The position numbers and the translations under genes were made by a program. From Adenanthera pavonina (Eukaryota > Streptophyta > Magnoliopsida > Fabales > Fabaceae), in contig JAIVEN010000013.1 in assembly GCA_026686845.1 (NCBI GenBank), positions 16,698,001 to 16,762,000 on the forward strand: a stretch of 64,000 nucleotides of DNA, given 5' to 3'. Numbering within the stretch: the stretch's first letter is position 1; every line of letters begins with the position of its first letter. The notes below the pieces were generated by a model that saw only the letters and a program-made list of their open reading frames with translations, made no database searches and was not told the DNA's origin. This document shows, piece after piece, positions 1 through 11,300 of the stretch.

Positions 1-555
1 ACCGAACTACGTTGTCTTTGATCCCCATCGCAGGGTACGTAGGCCCCAAGCTCTGATCCTGGGTCAAGTCCACCTTTGTAAATAAGTAAATGTTCTCTGA
101 TTTATTTAGTGTTTTTTCCCTTAATTTAACAAATATTTCCCAATTAATTTTCTCAATCCTTTTTTCTCATTTTGCTTAAATACCCTTTAATTTTAATTTA
201 ATTTATTTTCTTTATTTTGTTTTCCAAATTTTCTTAATTTTCTTTTCCTTTATCCATTTTCTCGCATGTGATTTATAAAAGAAAAACCAAAATATATTTT
301 TAGGCCATATTAATTTACACAATCAATGTAAGGTAACCGTTCCTAGAAACGGGTGTTGTGGGGCGCCTAACACCTTCCCCACACACAATCGACTCCTGAA
401 TCCAACTCTGGTTACGCAGACCATCCTTTCTTCTTTAATGCGGTTTCCCAAGATTTTCCTCAAAATTTTGGTGGCGACTCCTCACAAGTCGGTTTTCACT
501 CGAAAACTAGATTTGTTCTCTTTTTTCCTCCCGTCGCATTTTTCTGAGTGCGACA
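1..555 (+). mobile_element. 3' end of an Ogre/Tat-type LTR (truncated by window edge)
   Basis: The sequence from base 1 aligns by eye with the 3' thousand bases of the LTRs ending at 26054, 41876 and 59026. It shares the block around 'GGGTACGTAGGCCCC', 'GGTGTTGTGGGGCGCCTAAC' and the closing 'GGTGGCGACTCC' segment. It ends in GCGACA at 555. The next bases do not form the primer-binding site that follows the complete 5' LTR at 41876, so this is either a 3' LTR or a solo LTR. It is more diverged than the copies at 37883 and 55026. The left part is outside the window. Confidence 0.85.
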
Positions 556-1650
556 AGAACAATGAAGAAAAAGCTCTAGATTGATATGACAACTTATTAC
601 CTAGTTTTGCAACTTCAGTTAATTAGCTATTAATTTTTCTTATAACTAACTATTCAGCTAAATGGTAGGCTTCTAATGAAAGCTCCAGTACTCATACACA
701 AGAACTAGCAATTAGAATCCTTAGCATAACTTGTAATGCATTGGATTGTGCATGAATTGGAGTGTGTTTGAGCATGTTGGGCTTTTAAATTTTAATTGTC
801 CTGAATATTTAATTTAATGCTACATTTTACCACATTATGATTATTGAATATTATATATGCTTTTGCTTCTTAGATTCATACAAAAAGGAGAAATAAACTT
901 GCATAACAAAGGCTCAATTGATACAATTATGAATGAGTTTTCTAATTTTCCTTGAGTAAAGATCAAATAATGATAATAGGAAAATTCATTGTGTGAATTA
1001 AGAAAAACTAGATGGATGGATGGATAGAGAGAGGGGGATAAATGTAATCTTTTAGTGATTTTTCAAAGAACCCAGAATGAGCTTTTTCAATTCTATCAAT
1101 TTGGTCCCAAGAGACAATTGTCCCATCAGTATACCCATTAAGAACATAATATACTTCCTATTCCTCTGGATGGATTTACATCCCTAGAGTACAAAGGCCG
1201 TTCATAGCAAATGGTGTGCCATAGGGCTCTCCATCTGTTCTTCACTTTTGCCTCTGTTCATTGTCACGAGAACTTTCAACTTAGTGAGTGTGTTTCGATG
1301 GTCCTTAGGTGGGTATTCAGTGATGCGGAGGGTTAAAGTAATAAATTTATGTTACTTGGCTTCCAACTCATTTTCAATCATGTCATTAATTTTTTTATGG
1401 AATTTGCTGGCTTGTCCATCTCAAAGGTTAATATATTAACAATTACATAGTATCAGGATTAGCTCTTAAATAGTTTGAGAATATAAGGAGTGAAAAAAAT
1501 AATATATTAAAGTACAATGACAAATTTAAAAATTAAGGTAAAGTATATGGATCAAAAGATTAATTTTCCAAATATTAAATTTCTTAAGATAAAGCAAAAC
1601 CATGAAGAGGAAAAATTCAAGATAGCAAAAAGGCCTAGTGTAAGACATAC
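556..1650. other. Unassigned AT-rich region, probably intron or 3' flank of the minus-strand DUF455 gene
   Basis: No confident gene was found. If the DUF455-like gene continues leftward, this is intron sequence that also hosts the Ogre LTR. On the minus strand around 1035-1165 a short reading (NGYTDGTIVSWDQIDRIEK and following) looks protein-like, but stops lie upstream of it and I do not recognise it. A short (GGAT)n run lies near 1012-1025. Confidence 0.4.
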
Positions 1651-1881
1651 CTCATGAGCACAATGTTCAACAGCTAAGCGTGCTAATAAATCCTTGCAAG
1701 TAGCAGTGGCAGAATCCCAAAGGCCATCATGAGCTGGTAATGCTCCATAATAAGAACCTAGCTGCTCAAGGTGTGCCGCAAGAAGAGTGAAGTGTCTCCC
1801 TTCAACCTGTGCCACCTTCACAAAATTTGTGAAAAAGTCTCTAGGCATTGCCTCTTGCTTACCAAATCTAGCTATTATATC

Positions 1882-3321
1882 CTACATAAATGTATTGTAT
1901 AAAATTTATATTACATGTTTGTAAAAAAATATGAATGAACTATGAAGAAAAGTCATCTAGACACACAAAAAAAGGATGGGCAAATAAATATAGTTCATTA
2001 ATTCATTAATCTCATAGAGCATGGCCTCACCATGAAAGTAAGATATCAGAGCAGCAAACAGAAATTCAAGAGATTGCCATTGACCATGTTGAATCTTAAA
2101 TTCAAACTTGAGTTAGACTCAGAATGGTAGCTGCAGAACAGTATTTTGTTGGATATATAACACAAACACACACACGTACACCTGCACGTGTGCACTCGCA
2201 CACGGATTCATGCATGTACACATGCATGTATGAAGTTAGTTATCCATTAACCTGATCCTGGTCTCAATTGACTTTCTGGAGCAGTGTTCTCCAATATTTT
2301 TATAACTATCTCCTCCTCCTATAAAAGACAATTATTGTTTTTTTTAAATATAATCAAATATTTTTATTAAAAAAGCCACTACATCTTATAAGAATTGACA
2401 TTGAAAGGACAAGATTAATATCAACAAGATAAAAGCTACAAATTTTCTAATTTGCAGTCTAATTTTCTGCAAACTATTTTTTGTTTCATTTGCTTGTGGA
2501 TCTTGCAACATTGCATATTCCATAGAAATGCTTTGAAGGAAGTGTATTAGAGGAGAACGAAGATGAGCACACAGAATTCAGGTAGACCAACAGAAACTGT
2601 TACCAATTTCAGCCATTTAGAGTCTATGGAAAGCTCAAGTCATCATCTTCATAATTGGAAACATAATATCAGTGTAATAAAAAGAAATTAATTGGACATT
2701 GAACATTGCTTTATTCTGAAAGGACAGGAAATGGGAAACATTCTACCCCCTCTCAATGGTAAGTATCTCATTCATGAGAATCAATTGAAAATTTATAGCA
2801 CTTTGCCCTAAAACCACCTAATATTGTTTTTATGATTTATATTCTCCAACTCCTAACAAAGAAGAATTTATTGCAAAGTGAAATCTAGATTTCACAATAT
2901 GAATCAAAATTATTCTATCTGGCATCTTAGTCTCTAAAGTAGAAGTTTTCCCCTCCCTACCAACGTGGGGAGTAGGGAGTTTTGTCCAATAAAACTTGAA
3001 CTACCGTAATAAAGGTGTCTCTGCGTGTCTCACATGTGCGTACACATACATAGATGAATTAATTAATGAATATAAATAAATAAAATGCAGTAAAATAACA
3101 TGCATGATGAGAAATCAATAAGGGAGGAAAATGCAGGGAGACTGGCTCAACGGAATAATGAAATGCAGAAATTTAAATAAAAAGAAGAAGCCCAGAATGT
3201 CAGTAATCCGCAATCAGGGAAGAGAATATACAAGAAAATAAATGGCAACAAACATGATAAAATGCCAAAACATTTGCACAGTCCCATATAAACCTACGTA
3301 AAAAGGTTAAAAGACAGATAC
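1882..3321 (-). other. Intron 2 of the DUF455-like gene
   Basis: A 1,440-bp interval bounded on the minus strand by a GTATCT donor (adjoining 3322) and an AG acceptor (adjoining 1881). It is AT-rich and has no coding signal. It contains the CA-rich simple repeat at 2160-2231. Confidence 0.75.
2160..2231. repeat. CA/TG-rich simple repeat
   Basis: Imperfect alternating purine-pyrimidine tract (CACACACACACGTACAC, then GTGTGCAC, then CATGCATGTACACATGCATG). It has several overlapping palindromes and is inside the proposed intron. Confidence 0.8.
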
Positions 3322-3614
3322 CCAAGATAAATCAATGGCCCAGCTTTCAGTGTGAGCAAGGCTATGCACAATGGCTTGCCTACTCCGCAAGCTGCCCGCT
3401 TTACCCAGCTTCGGCATGTGACTTGGCGCCACCCACTTGACCTGCAAGTAATTACCATCATCATCATCACTCAGACATTTCATCAAACACGTTGCGCCTT
3501 TTGCGAAAATGGGTTTTCAGAAACAATATTGGAGGATGAGAGATGAGAAGGCAGACGTTGGAGAGCCTGGCGGGGCGATGAGGAATGGTGAGGTGCACGG
3601 AAGGATCATAGGGG

Positions 3615-3850
3615 CAAATGATAGCGGAGCCTTGGAGCCACTGAGAAGCAAATAGCTCGCCGAGTCGAGCCTTTTCAAAGGGATCGGCGGTGTCTAGCAC
3701 TCGAAGCGCCGCTTCAACCAACGTTTGGGTTTCAAATGATGGCGGAGCCCTGGAGCCACTGAGAAGCAAATAACTCGCCGAGTCGAGCCTTTTTAAAGGG
3801 ATCGGCGGTGTTTAGCACTCGAAGCGCCGCGTCAACCAACGGTTGGATTT
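3615..3850. repeat. 118-bp tandem duplication inside DUF455 exon 1
   Basis: Copy A is about 3615-3732 and copy B about 3733-3850. They share the GCGGAGCC..GGAGCCACTGAGAAGC and GAGTCGAGCCTTTT..AAAGGGATCGGCGG blocks and differ at roughly ten positions. Both encode on the minus strand an ALRVL.TADPF.KARLGELF segment. Because 118 is not a multiple of three, the copies are in different frames and the upstream copy (B) runs into a TGA at the junction. Confidence 0.9.
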
Positions 3851-4149
3851 CACCTTCTTCACGTTGGTCAGACCTCGTGATTTTGACCGAGTATTCATCA
3901 GTCACTCGTCACTCGTCACATTTATAGCATGAATATATTCTGCCAAAAAATATTGATTGATTCGACTGTTTGAGTTTACTTATTTTATATTTGGCCACAG
4001 ATTGTCTGAGATTTTAAAGATAGCATTATGATCCAAATTTAATTTAAATAGTTTAAATTTGAGATTTTTTTATTTTTAATTTTAAAGTTAATTTTCTTTT
4101 GGGAATAACAAAGACCATCAGGTCAGATTAAGAGTTAAAGCAAGCATGC

Positions 4150-4243
4150 AAGATCCATTGGCTGCATTCATAAAAAAAAAAAGATCCATTGGCTGCATTC
4201 ATAAAAAAAAAAAGATCCATTGGCTGCAATCAATTTGCACGAG
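4150..4243. repeat. Short tandem repeat, three copies of about 31-32 bp
   Basis: Units begin AGATCCATTGGCTGCA at 4150, 4182 and 4213, each of the first two followed by a poly-A run. Near-perfect copies suggest recent slippage. Confidence 0.9.
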
Positions 4244-5214
4244 CTTTACACAATCTAGTGGTGGTTCCTAGTACAATCAGAAATCATAACTCTCATAGTG
4301 AGAACTTCTAGCAATCTTATTTGCAATCAAGAGAGTGTCTCTTCGAGAATAATAAATCCGAGCATGAGAATTTTCCATCAGCAATTCTAATTTTCAAGGT
4401 CAGTTTGAGAATAATAAATCCGAGAATGAGATTAATTTTAATTTTAAAGTTAAAGCCTTTTGTTTGTTGGAAATATTAAAAACAGACCAGACTGAATAGT
4501 CAGAGTGTCACATAGGGACAACAACGACTCGTTTTTCAACTTTAGACCATTTTAGAGTTAAACTAGATTAGACCGCTTTGAACCGGCTTCTGAGTTGAAA
4601 ACCAGAGCGATTTTTGGAAATCAAACGATTTTGTGTAAAATTTAACTTAAATTTAATTTTTTTACCAAAATTATTAATTATAAAAATTATTAGAGAGTAA
4701 AAAAACTATTTCTCTTTCTATTTCAAAATTATCAATTATAAAAATAAAAAATTTTATTGTATTATATAGTTATTTTATAATGTTATGGTTATATAGTGTT
4801 ACTATGTTGAAATGTTTTAATATTACTTGCAATGATTTAATATATATTGTTATCATGTGAATTTCTTAATTTATTATGAACTTATATTATTTAAATTTAT
4901 TTTCTTAACAATTGATATTTTATTTTTATACATATATTATTATATATAATATTATTTTTATTCAATTATTACGTCATTAGTTTGATCGCCGGTTTAACTA
5001 ATTGAACTATAAAAACCATGACCTGATAGTATTTTCGGTTCAACATTTGGTTCGGTTTTTAAAAACATTAGTTAAAAGATAGTTATATTAAAAATTAAAA
5101 ATATAATCTTATCAAAAAATTACAAATATAAATTCTATTAAAAGAATTAGAAATTCTACAAAGTTATTTTGAGATATAATGTAGAAAAGTATTATTCAAA
5201 GATAATCTTATCTT

Positions 5215-5249
5215 ATTATTATTATTGTTGTTGTTGTTGTTGTTGTTAA
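5215..5249. repeat. TTA then TTG trinucleotide microsatellite
   Basis: A compound simple repeat: about four TTA units run into about seven TTG units. Confidence 0.9.
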
Positions 5250-5394
5250 GAAGAAGTTGAAAGTACCATGCATCAAGTTAACTATGAAAGAATTTAACCC
5301 CATGTATTCAAAATAATATTTATTTTCTTATACATATTTTTTTATTTTTTAAAAATTTGATATAATAATATGAAAAAATGGCATTTTTTATTTT

Positions 5395-6530
5395 TATATA
5401 TAAAACTATTACTAGTCAATTATCATTATGCTTAATATATGGTTTCCCAAGAAGATTTGGCATTTTATCAATCTAAAAGAATTGGCAAAATTTTGAATTA
5501 TTCCTTGATGTGTGTGATATATTAATTAAAATGTATCATCTAATAATAATAGAGTTGGCAATTTTTTCTCCACTTACAAGCCTATATATATTTTTGCAAG
5601 GTTATTCATCTTTGGCATAAAGAAGGTGTTTGGTCATTAAGCAGGGTTGGATTCTGGGTCCAAGCCAATCCATGTTACGAGTTTGGGATTAGGACTAGAA
5701 AATAGAAAAATTAATAATAAATTAAATTAATGCATTTGACCCACTCGGAGAGTGGAAGTTACTCTCACACGGTTTGGTTGCATGAATCATACTACCGAAA
5801 AGAAGATATCAAGAGAAGTCCCACAAAGTGGTGTGTGTCACTGGTGGAGGCACACATAGTGGCACGTGTAGTGGCGCCTGTACTTTATATGCATGTGTGC
5901 TATAGTAATTAAAATCACATTACCTAATATAAATAGAATTTGCAATTTTTTTATTTTAATATATAAAAAGTATCTTTGTGGATACATCAGTCAATCATCT
6001 TTATACTTTATATATGATTTTCCGAGAAAATTTGACATTTTATCAATCTAAAACATTTGACAAAATTTTGAATTATTGCTTGATTTGTGTGATATAGTAA
6101 TTAAAATCATAGCATCTAATGATAATAGAATTGGCAATTTTTCCTCCACTCATACGCCTATATATATATTTTTGCAACATCATTGGTCTTTGGCATATAA
6201 AAGGCGTTGGATCATTAGCCACGATTGGATTATGGGTTCAAATTAATCCATATTACGAGTTTGGGTCTAAGCTCTTAAAATAGAAATATGAATAATAAAT
6301 GAAATAAATAATTAAATTAATACGTTTGACCCATGCAATGTCTTTGTGAGTGGAAGTTACTCTCACTCTGTTTACCCACTTGGATCATACTACCCGAGAG
6401 AAGGTATCAAGAAGAGGCCCGCAAAGTGGCGCATGTCAATGGTGGTGGCGCATGCCAATGGTGGAGACATACATGGTGGCACATATACTTCACTCCCTTG
6501 TATTGTCTGTGAAATTTTATCCTCTGTTGT
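5395..6530. repeat. Diverged tandem duplication of a roughly 575-bp unit
   Basis: The stretch about 5395-5900 matches about 5970-6510 in order: CATTTTATCAATCTAAAA, AAAATTTTGAATTATT, TTGGCAATTTTT, CCTATATATAT, CATATTACGAGTTTGGG (or near), AGTGGAAGTTACTCTCAC, and ATCATACTACC. Divergence is clearly higher than between LTR pairs in this window. Short ORFs inside the two copies do not agree with each other, so they are not treated as genes. Confidence 0.7.
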
Positions 6531-7020
6531 ATTTTTCTAAAAATTTTCCAATTAGATTCAATGCTTCCGAGAATATGTGGGGTGCAAGTAGCATTATTTT
6601 GAGATTTTTTGTTTGCCTTAAAATTCCCTAAATTTGATATCTACACAATGATATGTTGTTTGACCAATTTGGAGTCAATTTAGACTATTTTCAAAGATTC
6701 TTTTTTACCATTAAAAGATTAATGTAATATGAAAAATATTGAAAAATACCCCTTAAATAATTATCCCTTAAATATAAAAGATAATATGCAATTAGGAGTA
6801 CACTCTCTAAGGAGTCATAAAACTAAACAATTAGGCTAATGCATTTAAACTAACAAAAAGTTTTTTTTTACTCCCATAATAGATATTACCAAAACTATTA
6901 ATTACAATTTTTGTTTGGGAGGATGGGAATCAAATGGCAAGACCTATAAGTGTATTATGAATGAGAGGCTTGATAAATTGGCGCAATATGTGAAATATTT
7001 TTCTAAATAAAATGAGAATG

Positions 7021-8402
7021 TGATGAAGATCAAGATAGCATCCCAAAGATCTATAGATACCACCTATATGATCATCTGCAATGAATTTTTAGTTCTTTTT
7101 TGTTTAGATGATTTTCTTTATTTATTTATTTCATTGGTATTCAATTTGCATTTCTTTGAAGTCAAAGTCATTGGATATATTTAAATTATGATAAATAAAA
7201 TTTATTAGATAAGGTTGATTCTAAAGTTTAGGAGATTTCTTAGATTTAAGGAAATTATCTAATAGTTTTAGGATTATAATATTAATTTATTATTTTCCTT
7301 TGAATTTTCATTTTTATTATTAAACTTTTTCATAATTAATTATATTTTTCATATTTTCTAATTTTAATAGGATTACTTGAGTTTAAATATTCCTAGTTGC
7401 TTTAGGATTAGGTTTTTTTTATTTTGCCTATATAAAAGCCTCTATGAAATACATTTTCTTAAGAAGAGAATGGAATAATATTATTGTGTGTTTTCAATAA
7501 GAATTTACTGAGTTCTTTCTGCTCTCATTCTTATTTTCTATCTCTTTCCCTTTTTCTCTTATCTTCATGTTCTCTTAAGAATACATATGACATAGTGCGA
7601 GAAATAATTAACCTTGTGAATATCATTATAGTTAAAGATCTAAAAACAAGTTCTTTTAGGTTCTAGCTAATTATCTTCTAAATTTATTGAGTTAAGTTCT
7701 TCCACCACTTTGTATTTCTAGGTAACTTAGAGCAAGTCTATAAAGGATCCACGTTGGTATCAGAGCCTGGTTTTGAAATTGAAGCTTATCTTTTGTGTTT
7801 CATGTTCTCCCACTTCCATCTACTTCTATCTTCTTCTTGGTTGTTTTTCTTTTGTGTTCATCTTCATCTTCTGTCTTCCACCTTCTTGTATTTTATTTTG
7901 TATTGCTTCTTATCATCTCACCACTTTCTTCTTCTCCATCTTCATATCTTGTTCTCCTTGTTTCTTCCACTTGTGTTTGTGAAGTTGTAAAAAAAAAAGA
8001 AAAAATTATTTAAAAAAATATGAGTGTTTTCATTTTTAGGTACAAGATGATATAAAGGCAACTGTAAAGGTTGAAATAAAAGAAGTAAGTTCAAATTAAC
8101 CCTAAAATAATAAAGATTCGAGGATAAATCTTTTCGAGAAAAGGGGAAATAATGGAGATAAAAAAGGCATCCCAAAGATCTTTAGGCACCACCCATATAA
8201 TCCCTTGTAAGGAATTTTTAAAATTTCTGTAGATAATTTTATTTATTTATTTATTTCGTTACTTTTCAATTTGCATTTTTTAGTGATAAAGTCATTGGTT
8301 AGATTTAAATTATAAATAAAATCTATTAGATAAGCTTGATTATTAGTTTTAGGAGATTTCGTTGATTTAAAGAGATTATCTAATAGTGTTATGATAACAT
8401 AA
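7021..8402 (+). mobile_element. Small non-autonomous LTR retrotransposon remnant (gypsy-type deletion derivative)
   Basis: The 5' LTR is about 7021-7751 and starts TGATGAAGATCAAGATAGC. It is followed by a primer-binding site TGGTATCAGAGC at 7755-7766 (initiator-Met tRNA type). Only about 400 bp of internal DNA remain and no gag or pol is visible. Near the right end, GATTCGAGGATAAATC followed by GAGAAAAGGGGAAATAA matches the end of gypsy elements (compare 21090-21126) and serves as the polypurine tract. A 3' LTR starts at 8153 (TGGAGATAAAAAAGGC) but matches the 5' LTR only to about 8402, so it is truncated. Likely a LARD/TRIM-like deletion product. Confidence 0.75.
7429..7438 (+). promoter_or_regulatory. 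TATA box of the small LTR element
   Basis: TATATAAAAG lies in the middle of the 7021-7751 LTR. The position fits an LTR U3/R boundary. Confidence 0.55.
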
Positions 8403-8405
8403 AAC

Positions 8406-9586
8406 TCAAATTAAAGTAAGAGGGATATTATTTAAGCCATTTGTAAAATTTAATAAGGTAGAAAAGTTACAATTCCCCAATTATTATGGATTTTTTTCTA
8501 TGATATTTTTTTGTTGAAAAGAAATATGACAGAATGATATCCCTTGAACATGTTTCACATGGTGTATCTATTATAAAATTCAATTTGAGAAATATTCATT
8601 TCAGTGAGAGCTCTTAGAAAATAGATATAAGATTATATAAGAGCTATGAGTTGTAACATTTGCAAAGATAGAGAAGTAATGATGTTTTTAGCCTACATGT
8701 GATGGGGGAGTATAATATATGCTTCTAATTGTGGACCTACCAATATCATTGTGGATCTACCAAAATTTATGGCAAACAGAAGTGACATTGTATATATGAT
8801 AAGTCTGTGTTGTATCTATGTATACTAAATATAATTAGAACAAAGATGATATAAATCAAATAGTGGCAATCTTGAGAAGAAGTCACTATAATTCTTCGAA
8901 TATTCTTTAAAAAGAATAAAATAATAAGCCAATGAATGTACTCCAAGTAAGGAAATACAATTGGTACCATCGACATTCGAGATTTCTCATGCTAAGGAAG
9001 GGGAATGTTGTGACTTTTTGAAATCTCACATAGATGGTAGTGACTTGCCCACAATAAAGTTTTATTTTTATTGACAATTTAAATCAATTATGTATCTTGA
9101 AGTTGAATACCATGAGACTACTTAAATCAAGCTAAGACAATTCTCAAACCAAGTTGAATACTATTAGTGTGTTCAATTTCTCTTGTAGTGAGAATGAAAC
9201 AAAGAATTGAAAGATTACAGGGCAAGTACATCAAAGGATGAGACCTCAAGAATTAAGGAGAGAATTAAATAAGATTTGAGAATTCCTTTTAAGAAACAAG
9301 GGGTGTTGCTTTTGAGAAGCAAATAAACATGTAGGAAACAAAATATAAAGAACAATGAGGGATCTAATCATACTAGTTTTGTAGGAAGAACCCAAGTCCT
9401 ACATGATGTGCTTGATGCACTAAAGGCCTAACATATTTAAAGATTCTTGTAACTCTTCTTGCATTTATCATAATAATTTCCATGGAAGCTTGGTGACCAT
9501 TGGTAATGGGACACAAATAGATGGACCTTTGTCTTTCCCTTAATGATTTCATTGTATTAGTTACAGTGGATAAAAATCATCAATAT
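8406..9586. other. Unassigned AT-rich region left of the copia insertion
   Basis: No confident gene. A very weak copia-RT-like reading (ANRSDIVYMIS) occurs near 8771-8805. Around 8995-9010, AAGGAAGGGGAATG before TTGTGAC could be an old polypurine tract plus LTR start, but no partner LTR is seen. The last five bases (9582-9586, AATAT) are the left target duplication of the SIRE-like element. Confidence 0.4.
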
Positions 9587-11245
9587 TGTTGAATCAAGTG
9601 TTTTGATGATTCTAAACCAACCTTCAAGAACTTGGAGAGAAGATATCAAAGGTGTACAAAAGATCTCAAGTGAAGAAATTCAAGAAAAACTAGCACAAGA
9701 ATAGATGTAGAATCTCTAACAGTGTTTAAATTAAGTAAAAGACTTTGAATTGGCAAAAAGATGTTTTAAAACTATGATTCTATGTTAATCCATGGAATAT
9801 TTGAAAAACACCCACTAACAGATGAAGTTTGAAACGTTTATACTGATATACTATTTTGAAAATTAGAACTTTGCCGTTGGAAATTCGAATTTCGTATTGA
9901 AAATGAACAAGTTTGAAAATAGCCTTCTCTGACAGATGAATTTTGACTGCAGAAATTCAAATTTTGAATCTTGTCTGAAAAGAGCCTTCTCTGACAGATG
10001 AACTTTGACTTTTGAAAATTTGAATTTCAGACAAAATACAACTTATGAAAAATGAAAAATTCGTCTGAGGATATGTCAAAGTTCATCTGAAAACTGAGTT
10101 TTGAAAGAGCATCAAAATGGCTCACTGACAGACGAACTTTGAACATGAAAATTTGAATTTCAGAAATAAAGCTTGTAAGTCTATTATGATGATATGTTGA
10201 TATACGAATGATAGTATTCAGAAATTTGAACTTTGAATTAAGTCTGAAAAAAGGTCTCTCTGATAGACGAACTTTGTATTTTGAAAATTTGAATTTCAAA
10301 TAAATGAACTATTGTGCCTTACTGAACTGCTCACTAACAGACGACTTTTGGGTATCAAAATTCGAATTTTGAAGGCACTGTAGCAAAATGGAATAACTGT
10401 TCATACTTTCCAGAAGAACCTTAAACTTGAAAATTTGTATGTTCCAACATAGAAACATTTTTCAAAGATCAAAATTCAAATTTTGCTTCATGATAGACGA
10501 ACTTCGAATGTTCAACGCTAAAGTCTTTAGCTTTCAGTTTCTGTGAAACTCGTCTGTTGACTAACCAAAATTCGAACTTTGAGTGTCAAAAGCATTAAAT
10601 GCGGTTGGTGAACGGATAGTTTTTCAGAGTAACCGTTGGGTAACTTCTCCAACGGATAGATTTTGTCTCTAACACATAGTTAAGACCTAAATCTATAAAT
10701 ATAATATCATTTGAAGTTGTGGGAAACAATTTTAACTTTGTATATACTAAAGCTCTGCCAAATCATCAACTCAAAGTCTCTTACTCTCACATACTTCATT
10801 CTTTTTACTCAAACTTTCATATACACTCTGATTAAGAGAGTTTATCCATTGTAAACAATCTTATTTTCATCTGGAAGAAAGATTTTCTTGTGAGGGGATA
10901 TCACAAGAGATTGGGGAAGCACTTACTTAGAGTGCAAAGAGAGAAAGTGTGAGCTCTAAAAACAGAGTATCATAGCTGTACTGTGGCATTTGCAAGAAGC
11001 CCACTGAATTCTTGCAAGATAGTGGAAAATCTCAAGTGGTGGCTTGAGGACTGGATGTAAGTCAAGATTAAGAGACCGAACCAGGATAAACATCTGTGTC
11101 TTTCCTTCTTTATTACTACTTTTACTTGTTATTTACTTATACTTCATTTTACTGTCACCTTTACTTTCTTCACTTTATTAACATTTTGCAGAAAATTTTA
11201 ATCTGCCCAATTCACCCTGTTCTTGGGAAGCCAGCATATCTAACA
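9587..11245 (+). repeat. 5' LTR of the SIRE-like copia element
   Basis: Begins TGTTGAATC and ends TCTAACA. It contains a U3 array in which ACAGACGAACTTTG-like words alternate with AAATT(C/T)GAATTT palindromes, about 9815-10520. TATAAATA is at 10694-10701. The 3' LTR is the matching copy. Confidence 0.93.
10694..10701 (+). promoter_or_regulatory. TATA box in SIRE 5' LTR
   Basis: TATAAATA lies just downstream of the U3 repeat array. The same box is at 35269-35276 in the 3' LTR. Confidence 0.6.
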
Positions 11246-11247
11246 AG

Positions 11248-11259
11248 TGGTATCAGAGC
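11248..11259 (+). other. Primer-binding site, initiator-Met tRNA type (SIRE)
   Basis: TGGTATCAGAGC lies two bases after the 5' LTR end. It is the standard copia primer site complementary to the 3' end of initiator tRNA-Met. Confidence 0.9.
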
Positions 11260-11300
11260 TCGGATTCCCAAACAAAGGATTTAACAGTCCGGGAAGAACA

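Larger units (their letters stand above)
1651..3860 (-). pseudogene. DUF455 / ferritin-like diiron family gene, three exons, 5' exon disrupted, 3' exons missing
   Basis: Minus-strand host-type gene. Exon 3 (1881 down to 1651, 77 codons) starts after an AG acceptor, reads DIIARF...MPRDFF..VEGRHFTLLAAHLEQLGSYYG, and ends at a GTATGT donor. Exon 2 (3441-3322, exactly 40 codons) lies between TTGCAG and GTATCT and contains HMPKLGKAGSLRSRQAI and HTESWAIDLSW. Exon 1 (from about 3860 to 3557) ends RPARLSN before GT. All three join in frame. From memory, these blocks match the DUF455 family of ferritin-like proteins, where the E..H residues would help bind the diiron centre; biological role unknown. 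Exon 1 contains a 118-bp duplication that shifts the frame, and no convincing ATG precedes it. The C-terminal exons would lie left of an LTR at 1-555, or are lost. It is a broken copy, or a gene whose first exon needs checking against transcripts. Confidence 0.8.
3861..7020. other. AT-rich intergenic region with degenerate repeats, no gene seen
   Basis: No supported gene. It holds a three-copy 31-32 bp tandem repeat near 4150-4243, a TTA/TTG trinucleotide run near 5215-5249, and a diverged tandem duplication at about 5395-6530. Segments around 4535-5060 with motifs such as CCGGTTTAAC and GGTTCGGTTTTTAAAA resemble old transposon debris, but I cannot assign a family. Confidence 0.6.

Noticed and set aside
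7754..8013. Three overlapping hydrophobic ORFs (Leu/Phe/Ser-rich)
   Set aside because: A pyrimidine-rich leader of the small LTR element is open in all three frames; no protein signal.
8771..8805. Possible copia RT fragment (ANRSDIVYMIS)
   Set aside because: Too short, with no flanking RT motifs in any frame; kept only as a note in the unassigned region.
8995..9015. Possible polypurine tract and LTR start (AAGGAAGGGGAATG then TTGTGAC)
   Set aside because: No partner LTR, primer site or target duplication found.
10027..10299. 90-aa minus ORF in the SIRE LTR, repeated at 34602-34874
   Set aside because: The repeat-rich U3 array is open by composition, and its presence in both LTRs is due to duplication.
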